In this document: piece by piece, positions 25,692-35,070 of the stretch
Numbering within the stretch: the first letter of the stretch is position 1
Layout of the letters: each line of letters opens with the position of its first letter
Source of the DNA: an uncultured Bacteroidia bacterium
GTDB lineage: Bacteria > Bacteroidota > Bacteroidia > NS11-12g > UBA955
Length of the DNA: 64,000 nt
Assembly: GCA_943788195.1 (NCBI GenBank)
Contig: CALSPH010000001.1
Location: 185,673-249,672, forward strand
Reading direction: 5' to 3'
The notes under the pieces: model-generated
Told to the model about the DNA's origin: nothing
What the model saw: only the letters and a program-made list of their open reading frames with translations
Databases searched by the model: none
Position numbers and translations under genes: made by a program

Positions 25692-27080
25692 ATGAATAGA
25701 CAAGAATATATCGACCAAAACAAAGATCGTTTTTTAGACGAATTGCTTGAAATATTAAGAATGCCCAGCATCAGTGCGGACACCCATTACGATTCGGATG
25801 TGGCTAAAACGGCCGTATTTGTATATAATAAACTAGTAGAAGCAGGTGCAGATAACGTTGAAATATGCCATACAGAAGGACATCCCATTGTATATGGCGA
25901 TAAAATTTTTGACCCCAGTTTACCCACCATTTTGGTTTATGGACATTACGATGTACAACCACCGGATCCATTAGATTTATGGGATTCTCCTCCTTTTGAA
26001 CCGGTGATAAAAAAGACTGAAGAACATCCAGAAGGTGCTATTTATGCACGTGGAGCTTGCGATGATAAAGGCCAAATGTATATGCACTTAAAGGCTTTTG
26101 AGGCAATGATTCAAAGCAATACCTTAACCTGTAATGTGAAATTCATGATTGAAGGCGAAGAGGAAGTTGGATCAACCAATCTGGGTATTTTTGTTGCAAG
26201 TCATAAAGAAAAATTGAAGGCTGATGTGGTATTGGTAAGTGATACCAGTATGTTAGGTAATGATACTCCTTCAATTGATGTAGGATTAAGAGGACTATCT
26301 TATGTTGAGGTGGAAGTAACTGGACCCAATCGAGATTTACACAGTGGTGTCTATGGTGGTGCAGTAGCAAACCCAATCAATGTATTGGCAAAGATGATTG
26401 CAGATATGCAAGATGAAAACAATCATATTACCATACCGGGGTTTTATGATGATGTTGATGAGCTATCTGAAGCAGAACGTGCAGAACTAGCCAAAGCTCC
26501 TTTTGATTTAGAAGCATATAAAAAGGATTTAGATATCAATGATGTGCTAGGAGAAAAGGGTTATTCTTCTCCAGAGCGAGCAAGCATACGACCTACCCTA
26601 GATGTCAATGGTATTTGGGGAGGCTATATTGGCGAAGGTGCTAAAACCGTTTTACCAAGTAAGGCCTATGCCAAAATTTCTATGCGTTTGGTTCCAAATC
26701 AAAGTTCAGAACAAATTACTGCTCTTTTTCAAAACTACTTTGAAAATGCAGCACCTGATTGTGTCAAGGTAAAAGTAACCCCACATCATGGAGGAGAAGC
26801 GGCAGTAACCCCAATTGACAGCCCTGAATATTTAGCCGCAAGTATGGCCATGGAAAGTACATTTGGCAAAAAACCCATCCCTACACGTGGTGGAGGAAGT
26901 ATCCCAATCATCGCACTATTTGAAAAAGAACTTGGAATCAAATCTGTGTTAATGGGCTTTGGTTTAGATTCAGATGCATTACACTCGCCCAATGAAAAGT
27001 ATGGTCTCTTTAATTTCTACAAAGGCATTGAAACTATACCGTATTTTTATGAGCACTATGCTGGGTTGAAGAAAGGCTAG
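25692..27080 (+). CDS. M20 family dipeptidase
   Basis: 462 residues of zinc-dependent M20 peptidase. Metal and catalytic motifs: LVYGHYDVQPPDP (His ligand and Asp), ARGACDDKGQ, MIEGEEEVGS (general-base Glu and ligand Glu), VSDTSML and the C-terminal DALHSPNE with the last His. The lid domain holds LHSGVYGG. Cytosolic peptidase of the CNDP/DUG1-like type acting on small peptides. Confidence 0.93.
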   Translation: MNRQEYIDQNKDRFLDELLEILRMPSISADTHYDSDVAKTAVFVYNKLVEAGADNVEICHTEGHPIVYGDKIFDPSLPTILVYGHYDVQPPDPLDLWDSPPFEPVIKKTEEHPEGAIYARGACDDKGQMYMHLKAFEAMIQSNTLTCNVKFMIEGEEEVGSTNLGIFVASHKEKLKADVVLVSDTSMLGNDTPSIDVGLRGLSYVEVEVTGPNRDLHSGVYGGAVANPINVLAKMIADMQDENNHITIPGFYDDVDELSEAERAELAKAPFDLEAYKKDLDINDVLGEKGYSSPERASIRPTLDVNGIWGGYIGEGAKTVLPSKAYAKISMRLVPNQSSEQITALFQNYFENAAPDCVKVKVTPHHGGEAAVTPIDSPEYLAASMAMESTFGKKPIPTRGGGSIPIIALFEKELGIKSVLMGFGLDSDALHSPNEKYGLFNFYKGIETIPYFYEHYAGLKKG

Positions 27081-27214
27081 GTCAATGCAATACTTCCCTA
27101 ATTGAAGCATTTAGTACGTTTATGGGGTCTTATTACTAAAAAGTACAATAGTTAACCTAAATCTTACAATTATTCGTCTCTGAGCTCATTGAATATTTCA
27201 TACTTTTGAATTTG

Positions 27215-27853
27215 ATGAAAATACCTCAACTATCCTTGTTAAAAAGACTCGCTTTCATAAGTATTGCTTTGCCTCTTTTGATTATTTCATGCAAGCATGA
27301 AACGGTTGAACCTGAAATTGAAGCCCCCTCCAATTTGGTATATAATCCCAACACAATGTCGGTCATTAAGGGTACATCCATGAGCTCTAACACTCCCAGC
27401 ATTTCAGGAGGAACACCTATAACCTATAGCCTAAGCACAATACCCAATGCGGATAATGCAATTACTATAAATCAAACCTCAGGTGTGATAACTGCAGATA
27501 GTACCGCATCAATTGGAACCTATCAGATCACTGTTGTGGCCAAAAACAGCAAGAGTTCAGTTACCTTCACTAACGTTTTTACCATCTCCGTTGGTGTTGC
27601 AAATCCTGTTACCTTCATAGCGAAGATCAAACCCTTGATTACTTCCAACTGCTCATCTTGTCATACTCCAGGCGGTTCAAGTCTAGATTTTACAGATTAT
27701 ACACGCGCAAAAGGAAATATCAATACCATGATCAATCGGATAAATAGGGCACAGGGCAGTGGTGGGTTTATGCCACAAGGTGGCACTGCATTAAGTGCTG
27801 CAAATATTGCCCTGTTTGAGCAATGGAGAGCAGATGGATTAGTGGAGAACTAG
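27215..27853 (+). CDS. Lipoprotein with putative-Ig-like domain and single c-type heme motif
   Basis: ATG 27215 gives 212 residues; the track starts at an upstream TTG. The lipoprotein signal ends LLIISCKHE. A cadherin/Ig-like domain (about 40-125, NAITINQTSGVITADSTASIGTYQITVVA) precedes a domain with one CxxCH motif (NCSSCHTPGG) and a later Met in GGFMPQGG that could be the distal ligand. It looks like a small cytochrome c of the lipoprotein type common in Bacteroidota. Partner unknown. Confidence 0.72.
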   Translation: MKIPQLSLLKRLAFISIALPLLIISCKHETVEPEIEAPSNLVYNPNTMSVIKGTSMSSNTPSISGGTPITYSLSTIPNADNAITINQTSGVITADSTASIGTYQITVVAKNSKSSVTFTNVFTISVGVANPVTFIAKIKPLITSNCSSCHTPGGSSLDFTDYTRAKGNINTMINRINRAQGSGGFMPQGGTALSAANIALFEQWRADGLVEN

Positions 27854-27855
27854 TT

Positions 27856-28076
27856 TTAGAAATCTTTCCGTTTAGACTTATAAACGATCCGCATAGCGGG
27901 TAGTATAACCCAAACTGAAAGCATCCCAAAGGCTGAGAACATGCCCAAATTCGTTCCTAAAAACTTCTTAAAGACGGCTCCTGTGTAACCAAACAATGCT
28001 GAGATATCGAGTTTAAGTAAAATAAGAATACGCGATAAATCGATTGGGTTAAACAAGGTAGCGCTTAATGCAAATT
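27856..28076 (-). pseudogene. NosY-like ABC permease, C-terminal remnant
   Basis: The minus-strand frame gives FALSATLFNPIDLSRILILLKLDISALFGYTGAVF and ends YKSKRKDF. This resembles the last 65 or so residues of NosY-type ABC-2 permeases of nitrous-oxide reductase clusters. Everything upstream is missing, and at about 28076-28085 the sequence becomes the opposite-strand Rrf2 remnant. Homology is from memory of the family; the upstream track residues (MLNLAKVSLILFQ) are antisense to Rrf2. Confidence 0.6.
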
Positions 28077-28415
28077 TGTCTAAGGGGTATTCTTGAAAAA
28101 GGATTAGCGAAACTTTTGCAAGATTTAGCAAAGTGGAAAGTAATTACTTCAGCAAAAGGACCGAACGGAGGTTTCTATTTAACAGAGAAAAACAAGAATG
28201 CTGCATTAATTAATGTAGTTGAGAAAATAGATGGTCTAGATAAATTTGATAGCTGCGTTCTCGGGCTTTCTGAATGCAATCCGAATAATCCATGCCCCAT
28301 ACACTTTTCTATCGCTCCATTTAAAGATAAATTACTGGCTGATTTAAAGAACAATAGCATAAAGGACTATGCCATTAAAGTTCAAAATGGAGAATCCTTT
28401 TTAACAGAAGGTTAA
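28068..28415 (+). pseudogene. Rrf2 family regulator, N-terminally truncated
   Basis: Homology to Rrf2 regulators begins at LAKLLQDLAKWKVITSAKGPNGGFYLTEKN, the second half of the winged helix. It continues through the three-cysteine cluster C-VLGLSECNPNNPC that usually binds an Fe-S cluster. The first 45 or so residues, including the first helices, are absent, so the protein is probably non-functional. It ends 3 bases into the convergent helicase gene. It meets the NosY-like remnant head to head. Confidence 0.68.
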
Positions 28416-31400
28416 CCTCTCTTGCTATGAAATTGGCACCATTCACAGTTGTCAAAAGCCATCCGTTCATTGGTTTTACCGCATCCTACATCAAACTGAC
28501 GTGACTTAATACGACTAAAGGTATCCTTGATTAAGCTCTCCATCAATTCCAGCCCATCCATATCTGGAACAAGGTTTATATCATCAATAATATCGCCTGT
28601 ATCTCTATCCTTCTCTACACAACTTACCGCTGCACTTTCCATCTTCCAGGCATTGCGATTATCATAATTCACTAGAAAATGATAAAACATCAATTGACGC
28701 CAGTATTCTCCCCCATACTTTTTAGTGATATCCTCTCCTTCATAATTGAAGTCTGGTCCTTTCATTTTACTGATGGCGTTCTTTGGATTCCCCGTTTTAT
28801 AGTCTATAACATGTACTGAATTTCCATCAAAAACCAATTTATCCAAAAAACCCTTAATTCGAGTTGCTCCAATCACCGCTTCCAAGTTCTTCTCTGTAGA
28901 AAAAATCTTTTCCGACTGCCATTGTGCCTTTTTCCTTTCATAATAAGCCAATAGATAGGATTTGGTGTTTTGTAATCGTTTATCAAATGTTGCCTTATTG
29001 AAGTAGATGTACTGCTCATTCATTTTACGTTCAACACACGACATTAAAAGCATTGGCGAAGGCAACTGCTCCTCGTCTTTGTAATTTTTGAAATAGTAAT
29101 TCAAGGCGTCATGCACTGCGGTTCCGATGCAACCTGCCTCCGATTTTGTACTTGGTACACGCAACAAATTTTCATAGTAAAATGCAATGGGGCACTTCAA
29201 GTACCGGTTCATATGTGTGGCTGAAAGGGTATAGTTCGCAAGATGCGCATCTATAATGCTGGCATCGGGCAATTCAATTTTAATTTCTGGGTTTTGAATC
29301 AATCCCAAACTGCTATCCACCATCTGATTTTGCGGCACAGAAATAGTCTGCTTCTCCACAGTTCCAGAGTCCAAAAGCTCACTTACAAAACTAGATTCAC
29401 TTGTACTTTTGCCTTTATCATCATGCTCATAGTAAGTCAATGTTAAGCTTTCCTCCGCGCGGGTCATTGCTACGTATAGCAATCTGCGAGTTTCTTCCAC
29501 TTGAGCAATTTTCTCATCCACATTGCCAAAAAGTGGCCGCATAGATATGGTTCCACTGGATCTAGATCGATCCCAATTTTGTTTTGTATTGGCCAATACA
29601 TACACATGCTTAAACTCAAGCCCTTTTGCACTGTGAATAGAAACAAAGTTGACCCCTGCCTCTGTTTTGATATCATTGACTAATTTAATCCCATTACCTT
29701 GACGTAATATTTCCAACTCCTTAATACAATGATGTACGGTATAAGAAACTATTTTTTCATTGCGCTCCTTTACAAAATTAAACAGCGTACTAATTGCATT
29801 AATATTCAGATGGTTCTTCCCCGGTTTGCCAAATTGTTGGATGGCATCGGTTTCATTCAAAATCTTGCTTAGTAAGCTTAATGGACTGTGGTCGGATGCA
29901 AACTTAATCCAAGACTCAATCTTTTGCATTGCTTGTCGCAATGGGGCCGCATCAAACAGGGTCGGCTCCTCCACTTGCAGGGCCTTTCGCCAAAATTTAT
30001 GCTTTCCTTTCTTTTTGCCCATTTCAAAAGCTTTTTCCGCCAATGTCAAACTGCTCATGTTAAAACAAGGCGCGTGCAACAACTTGAATAATTCTGGTTC
30101 TCCACTAAAAGGTTGATCCAATTCAGCAGCAACATACTTTAATGCGCGTATGAGAAATGCAATCAACTCGATATCAAACAAATTATCGGACCGATGCAAG
30201 TTTACTTCAATTCCTTTTGCTTGCAATAAACGTTGTGTTTTATCTGAAAACCGATGATTATTATATAACACCGCTATTTCATTGGCAGCTACTCCAGATT
30301 GGATTTGCTTCTCTATTTCTGAAGTCACCCAAGCCGATTCTTGAAGGGGGTTCTGACAGGTTGCAATAATAGGTAAGTGATTACTCACTTTTTTAGCAAT
30401 AAGCACCTTATTTAAATGTGGTCTTTCATGAATCAAACGCTTTACATTGTTCTGAATTAAGGCTTCTGAAGCGGCTAAAATCTCTGGACTTGAACGATAA
30501 TTTAGGCTCAACACAAACTCATTCAACCCTTTGCTAAAGGACTTGCCAAATTTTAACATATTCGCCACGTTTGCACCTTGAAATGCATAAATACTTTGAT
30601 CATCATCTCCCACACTAAAAATATTGGGACTGTCCCAATGGTTCATCAGCAACTCGATTAATTTGAATTGCGCTCCATTGGTATCTTGAAACTCATCGGT
30701 AAGCATATATTGAAACTGTTCTTGATAATCCAAAAGCAGATCAGGGTGCTTATCAAATGCCTCTAGAACCCACAAAATCATGTCATCAAAGTCATAACGC
30801 TGCATCTCTTGCATTTTTTGCGTATAAGCAGAAAACAAGAGCGCAGATTCTTTAATTTTTTCCAGCTTCTTTTTGGCCTTGTTGTAGTCGTTAACTTTTA
30901 AGTCTCCCTTTTCCCATTTTCCTTTACGGTTCGTGGTATAGCGCAGGGATTCATCATTCTCCAAATCTTTAATGAGTGCATCACAGTTTTTAATCAATTG
31001 ATCGCTGGAAAGATTCTCCTTTTTAAATGTGCCAAATGCAGCCTTTAAAGCATATTTAAAAGAATATGCATCATAAGGGTTATACAGTGCAGCCTCGGGC
31101 TTAATCATTTCGCAAATCGTTCGAATCAACTGCTCACTCTCTATATCATCAATTGGAGATAAACTATTGGTGCCAAAAAAAGCTTGATTGTCTTGAATGA
31201 TTTGATTGCACAATGAATGAAAGGTATGAATTTGAACCTGATGAGCGGTAGGACCGATAAACTTAAGTAATCGATCCCGCATCGCAATTGCGCCTGCATC
31301 AGTAAACGTTAAGCATAAAATATTCCAGGGATCCGTATCTGTGGTAGCTAAAATATTAGCAATTCGTGAAGCTAAGATTTGCGTTTTCCCGGTTCCTGGT

Positions 31401-31498
31401 CCTGCAATTACTTGGACAGGTCCTTCGATGGTTTGAGCAGCATTTTTTTGCTGTTCATTTAGTCCGTTTAGAATCTCGTTGAGTGTTTGACTTGGCAT
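28412..31498 (-). CDS. UvrD/PcrA-like helicase with C-terminal PD-(D/E)XK nuclease (AddB/RecB-like)
   Basis: 1028 residues. SF1A helicase with Walker A GPGTGKTQI (33-41), LTDEFQDTNG (Walker B) and DDQSIYAFQGA, LNYRSS and VSIHSAKGLEFKHVYV further on. The C-terminal nuclease domain has IKGFLDKLVFDG and VIDYKTG. Cysteines in YLKCPIAFYYE and in the final DVGCGK...DNCEWCQFH are placed like the Fe-S clamp of AddB-type nucleases. Probably works in double-strand-break end processing. Complete, single gene. Confidence 0.87.
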   Translation of the reverse strand: MPSQTLNEILNGLNEQQKNAAQTIEGPVQVIAGPGTGKTQILASRIANILATTDTDPWNILCLTFTDAGAIAMRDRLLKFIGPTAHQVQIHTFHSLCNQIIQDNQAFFGTNSLSPIDDIESEQLIRTICEMIKPEAALYNPYDAYSFKYALKAAFGTFKKENLSSDQLIKNCDALIKDLENDESLRYTTNRKGKWEKGDLKVNDYNKAKKKLEKIKESALLFSAYTQKMQEMQRYDFDDMILWVLEAFDKHPDLLLDYQEQFQYMLTDEFQDTNGAQFKLIELLMNHWDSPNIFSVGDDDQSIYAFQGANVANMLKFGKSFSKGLNEFVLSLNYRSSPEILAASEALIQNNVKRLIHERPHLNKVLIAKKVSNHLPIIATCQNPLQESAWVTSEIEKQIQSGVAANEIAVLYNNHRFSDKTQRLLQAKGIEVNLHRSDNLFDIELIAFLIRALKYVAAELDQPFSGEPELFKLLHAPCFNMSSLTLAEKAFEMGKKKGKHKFWRKALQVEEPTLFDAAPLRQAMQKIESWIKFASDHSPLSLLSKILNETDAIQQFGKPGKNHLNINAISTLFNFVKERNEKIVSYTVHHCIKELEILRQGNGIKLVNDIKTEAGVNFVSIHSAKGLEFKHVYVLANTKQNWDRSRSSGTISMRPLFGNVDEKIAQVEETRRLLYVAMTRAEESLTLTYYEHDDKGKSTSESSFVSELLDSGTVEKQTISVPQNQMVDSSLGLIQNPEIKIELPDASIIDAHLANYTLSATHMNRYLKCPIAFYYENLLRVPSTKSEAGCIGTAVHDALNYYFKNYKDEEQLPSPMLLMSCVERKMNEQYIYFNKATFDKRLQNTKSYLLAYYERKKAQWQSEKIFSTEKNLEAVIGATRIKGFLDKLVFDGNSVHVIDYKTGNPKNAISKMKGPDFNYEGEDITKKYGGEYWRQLMFYHFLVNYDNRNAWKMESAAVSCVEKDRDTGDIIDDINLVPDMDGLELMESLIKDTFSRIKSRQFDVGCGKTNERMAFDNCEWCQFHSKRG

Positions 31499-31506
31499 AA
31501 ACGTAC

Positions 31507-32196
31507 TTATTGTTTTACTGCAAATTTCATTGCTTTTGAGGCTAGTTTATTATCCCAATTCTTATAATTTGCTTTCACTGAGTCTTCTTGACTATAAGCA
31601 TTCGTTATATAGAGATTAATGGACTGATTTACTACATTCTCAAAATGAAACTCTTCTACTTGCTGGGTGCTGTAATATTGATTATACAGTGTATTGGTTT
31701 GCAACCAAATATTACGTGCTCTACTGCCTGTATATTTCGTATTGACATCGCGCAGGACGATTTTCCGTAATGAATCCCGATTGGGTTCTAAATAACGCTG
31801 AACCAGTAGTTTATTTCGCAACAGGTTTTGGGGAACAACATGTTCTGACACGCGCATAAAATCTGCAGAAGGGATATGTAAATCCACCAGACTCTCCGTT
31901 AACAAATCGCGTACTTGATTGTCAAATGCACGCACCAGACCCTGCTTACCTAATGAATTCAATAATTGAAACCGCTGTACAGCGGTTTGGTCATAAACAA
32001 TAGGAAAGCCTGCGCTATCTTGCACTTGGGCTGATGTAATCTTTGCAGCTGAATCACAAGTTAGCAAATATGCTTGGCTTGCCGCCACGATGTAATCAGA
32101 CCGATCTGGAGCATAGGCTTGGGTTACTTTTTTCTCTTTGCACGACCCCAAGGCGCAAATGCCGATAATTCCTGTTAATATTAAACTCTTATTCAC
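31507..32196 (-). CDS. Hypothetical lipoprotein
   Basis: 229 residues with a lipoprotein signal (TGIIGICALGSCKEK, lipid Cys about 19). The mature part is helical and mentions no known motif (VRAFDNQVRDLLTESLVDLHIPSADFMRVSEHVVPQN). It overlaps the 3' end of murF-alr by 8 bases, so it is translated from the same message. Function unknown. Confidence 0.6.
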   Translation of the reverse strand: MNKSLILTGIIGICALGSCKEKKVTQAYAPDRSDYIVAASQAYLLTCDSAAKITSAQVQDSAGFPIVYDQTAVQRFQLLNSLGKQGLVRAFDNQVRDLLTESLVDLHIPSADFMRVSEHVVPQNLLRNKLLVQRYLEPNRDSLRKIVLRDVNTKYTGSRARNIWLQTNTLYNQYYSTQQVEEFHFENVVNQSINLYITNAYSQEDSVKANYKNWDNKLASKAMKFAVKQ

Positions 32197-34513
32197 TTAA
32201 ATATACTCTTTTAACTCGTTCTGATATGCGCGAAACAATTTCATATGGAATAGTTCCTAGCACTTTCGCCATTTCATCTACCGTATTATCGTTGCCAAAT
32301 AAAATGACCCGATCCCCTTGGTTGCAGTCCATATGGGTTACATCAATCATGCACATGTCCATGCAAATATTGCCAACCGTCTGACACTTTTTATTATTGA
32401 CGATAACCGACCATCTACCGTTGCCTAACCCGCGATCAAAACCATCTGCATACCCGATGGGTAATACGCCTATGGATCGCATTTTATCCGAAATGTCTCG
32501 GTTACCATAACCAACCCCTTGACCTGCAGGAACTTTCTTGATTTGAATAATTTGAGTCTCTAATCTTCCGATGGCTTGTACTTGATTTGAAATAAAACCA
32601 TACAATCCAATGCCTAAGCGCACCATGTCAAAATGAGCATTAGCGAACCGTTCCGTACCAATTGAATTGGCCAAATGTTTAATAACCGGATACCCCAGGC
32701 TTTTCTCTAGTTGATTTCCCAATTGTCCAAATGATTCAATCTGTTGTTCTGTAATTGAATCCAATTCCGGTTGGTCGGCACTACTTAAATGAGACATCAC
32801 ACCAACTACTTTATGTTTAGAATCCTGAAGTAATTGACAGATTTCGTTGATATCCTCGGGGTCAAAACCAAGGCGGTGCATCCCTGTATCAAATTCAATG
32901 TGCAACCGAACTGTTTCTGAATTGTATTGTATGATCTCTTTTAAATAGGATAAACTATACACAATAGGCTCAAGATTATATGCAACAATGGTCCCTAAAT
33001 CTTCAATATCGGTATACAATACCAAAATCGGCAAGTTCAAACCGGCCTTTCGCAATTGCACTCCTTCATCCACATGAGCTACACCTACATAATCGGGTAA
33101 AACGATTTTTAAGAATCGCGCAATTTGACCCGTTCCTGCCCCATAAGCATATGCCTTTAACATAACCAAGGTACGTACAGAAGAGTCCAAATGACCTTTT
33201 AATATTTTATAGTTTGTTTTGAGTAAATCAAGGTTGATCACCAGCTGAGTTGTGTTCTTCCTTTCCTGCAACCAATGGGAAACCTTTTCTAAATTGTAGC
33301 TGCGGAGCCCTTTAATTAGAACCGCCTTATCTTTAAAATCGATAGGACTTAAGTGTTGCATTAAGTCAAAAACATTGGTGTAATTGGAATGAGAAAATCC
33401 TGTGCCAACCGTATAAATACGTTCTGCACCATTCTCACGTAACATATTTAACACCCCATCTCCACCACGACTATGCTCAAAAGCTGTGACTATTGCCACC
33501 CATTTCCGGTCACCTCTATTTTGTTTGGTAAAATTAATCGCAGCTTCCAGTGCCTGTGCATCACTGGTATATGAATCATTAATAAGTATAGAATTATACT
33601 GCCCTTCCAGCAAAGACAAACGGTTGGATGGTAGGCTCCATTTAGATAAACTATCTTCAATACCCGTAATACCAAGTTCCTGAGCAACATAAATAGCCAA
33701 GCTCAAATTATTCAAACTTACTTCATCCGATTGTTTCAATGCATATGATTGATTGCCCAAAACCAAAAGGTCATTTTCCCATTTCCACGATACTTCAACC
33801 AAATTCTGGTTTAAATTAATATGATTTCTCAAATTGCTAACATATTTATTATTAGCACTTACAATCACTTTATCTGAAGTATAAAATAACTGTGATTTTT
33901 CTTCTATTTTTTCTTCAATATTTTTAAACCCGACATCATGCGCATCGCCTAAATGCGTGCAAATACTAATTTCTGGCTGAATCATACTGGCTAAACCATC
34001 CATTTCTCCAGGCTTTGAAACCCCGGCTTCAATAACTGCAATTTCTGTATCTTCCTTTAATTGAAGAAGAGATAGAGCCACCCCCAATTGAGAGTTAAAA
34101 CTACGCGGACTGCGAATGGTATTGAGTCCTGCATGAGTGCAAATTGCCCATAACGCATCTTTGCAAATGGTTTTACCATTACTCCCTGTGATTCCTATAA
34201 TCTTGGCGTTACTATTAGCACGGTAAGCTGCAGCCAGCATTTGCAAGGCCTTTAAACCGTCACTCATTGCAATGAAATGTGCTTTTTCCGTAATATAACT
34301 GGAATCTGAAATAATAAAATGCTGAACGCCCTGAGCAATTAATTCTTCAATATAAAGATGCCCATCGTTTGTATCCGTCTTAATCGCAGTAAATAAGGTA
34401 GCTTTTGGATTTTCTATATACATACGGCTGTCATATGCAAAATGTGTAATCACCTGATCTGATGACGAACCATTTACCCCCAAGAGTTGCGCTATTTTAT
34501 TAAATGGATACAC
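32189..34513 (-). CDS. Bifunctional MurF / alanine racemase
   Basis: 774 residues fusing two cell-wall enzymes, the arrangement typical of Bacteroidota. Residues about 1-400 are a UDP-MurNAc-tripeptide:D-Ala-D-Ala ligase with the ATP loop GITGSNGKT and a Mur ligase C-domain (FEHSRGGD). Residues about 405-774 are a PLP-dependent alanine racemase: VMLKAYAYGAG carries the PLP lysine, FDTGMHRLGF and LGIGLYGF follow, and GYGNRDI and YADGFDRGLGNG lie near the catalytic Tyr region. It supplies and uses D-Ala for peptidoglycan. Confidence 0.93.
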   Translation of the reverse strand: MYPFNKIAQLLGVNGSSSDQVITHFAYDSRMYIENPKATLFTAIKTDTNDGHLYIEELIAQGVQHFIISDSSYITEKAHFIAMSDGLKALQMLAAAYRANSNAKIIGITGSNGKTICKDALWAICTHAGLNTIRSPRSFNSQLGVALSLLQLKEDTEIAVIEAGVSKPGEMDGLASMIQPEISICTHLGDAHDVGFKNIEEKIEEKSQLFYTSDKVIVSANNKYVSNLRNHINLNQNLVEVSWKWENDLLVLGNQSYALKQSDEVSLNNLSLAIYVAQELGITGIEDSLSKWSLPSNRLSLLEGQYNSILINDSYTSDAQALEAAINFTKQNRGDRKWVAIVTAFEHSRGGDGVLNMLRENGAERIYTVGTGFSHSNYTNVFDLMQHLSPIDFKDKAVLIKGLRSYNLEKVSHWLQERKNTTQLVINLDLLKTNYKILKGHLDSSVRTLVMLKAYAYGAGTGQIARFLKIVLPDYVGVAHVDEGVQLRKAGLNLPILVLYTDIEDLGTIVAYNLEPIVYSLSYLKEIIQYNSETVRLHIEFDTGMHRLGFDPEDINEICQLLQDSKHKVVGVMSHLSSADQPELDSITEQQIESFGQLGNQLEKSLGYPVIKHLANSIGTERFANAHFDMVRLGIGLYGFISNQVQAIGRLETQIIQIKKVPAGQGVGYGNRDISDKMRSIGVLPIGYADGFDRGLGNGRWSVIVNNKKCQTVGNICMDMCMIDVTHMDCNQGDRVILFGNDNTVDEMAKVLGTIPYEIVSRISERVKRVYLSE

Positions 34514-34567
34514 TACTTTTTCAGTCCGTAAATTTAGGCATAAATAAAAACATTAAAATGAATTAAG

Positions 34568-34575
34568 TATCTTTG
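34568..34575 (+). promoter_or_regulatory. Candidate -7 element for the DksA/TraR gene
   Basis: TATCTTTG matches TAnnTTTG exactly and lies 11 bases before the ATG at 34587. Confidence 0.45.
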
Positions 34576-34586
34576 GCTAGCAACCT

Positions 34587-34910
34587 ATGAATAACCAAGA
34601 GGTAAAGGATAAAATTCAAGAAGAAATTGAGAAAACGGAGCAAAACTTAGTGGATTATAAAGCTATGGCGCAACCTATTTCTCCTGATGATGCCATTGGC
34701 AGAATTTCTAGGATGGACGCCATCAATAACAAAAGTATTACCGACAATGCGATACGGAATTCTACCATAAAGCTAAGCAAACTCAAGATAGCCCTGGAAA
34801 AAGTGGATCATGCTGATTTTGGTCTGTGTTATCGCTGCAAAGAATCCATCCCCATCAAACGGATATTGATTAAACCTGAGAGCCCCTTTTGCGTGAAATG
34901 TGCGCGGTAG
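34587..34910 (+). CDS. DksA/TraR C4-type zinc finger protein
   Basis: 107 residues: an N-terminal coiled helix (EEIEKTEQNLVDYKAMAQPISPDDAIGRISRMDA) and a C-terminal C4 zinc finger, CYRCKESIPIKRILIKPES-FCVKC. This fits the DksA/TraR family that modulates RNA polymerase through its secondary channel. The acidic tip is PDDAIGRISRMDA rather than the DxxDxA of E. coli DksA, so regulation may differ. Confidence 0.85.
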   Translation: MNNQEVKDKIQEEIEKTEQNLVDYKAMAQPISPDDAIGRISRMDAINNKSITDNAIRNSTIKLSKLKIALEKVDHADFGLCYRCKESIPIKRILIKPESPFCVKCAR

Positions 34911-35055
34911 TGTTTAGTATTGAGCGTTTAGTTTTACCTATATTATTCTAAATTTGAAATCGCGTAAAGAAGATTAATCAATAACCGAATTGGAAAAATA
35001 ATCCCATGAATACCTTGCTTCACAATTCATTTCTAATAATTATTTCATTAGTCCA

Positions 35056-35063
35056 TACATTTG
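35056..35063 (+). promoter_or_regulatory. Candidate -7 element for the GtrII-like gene
   Basis: TACATTTG fits TAnnTTTG and ends 7 bases before the TTG start at 35071. Confidence 0.35.
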
Positions 35064-35070
35064 TACTGAT

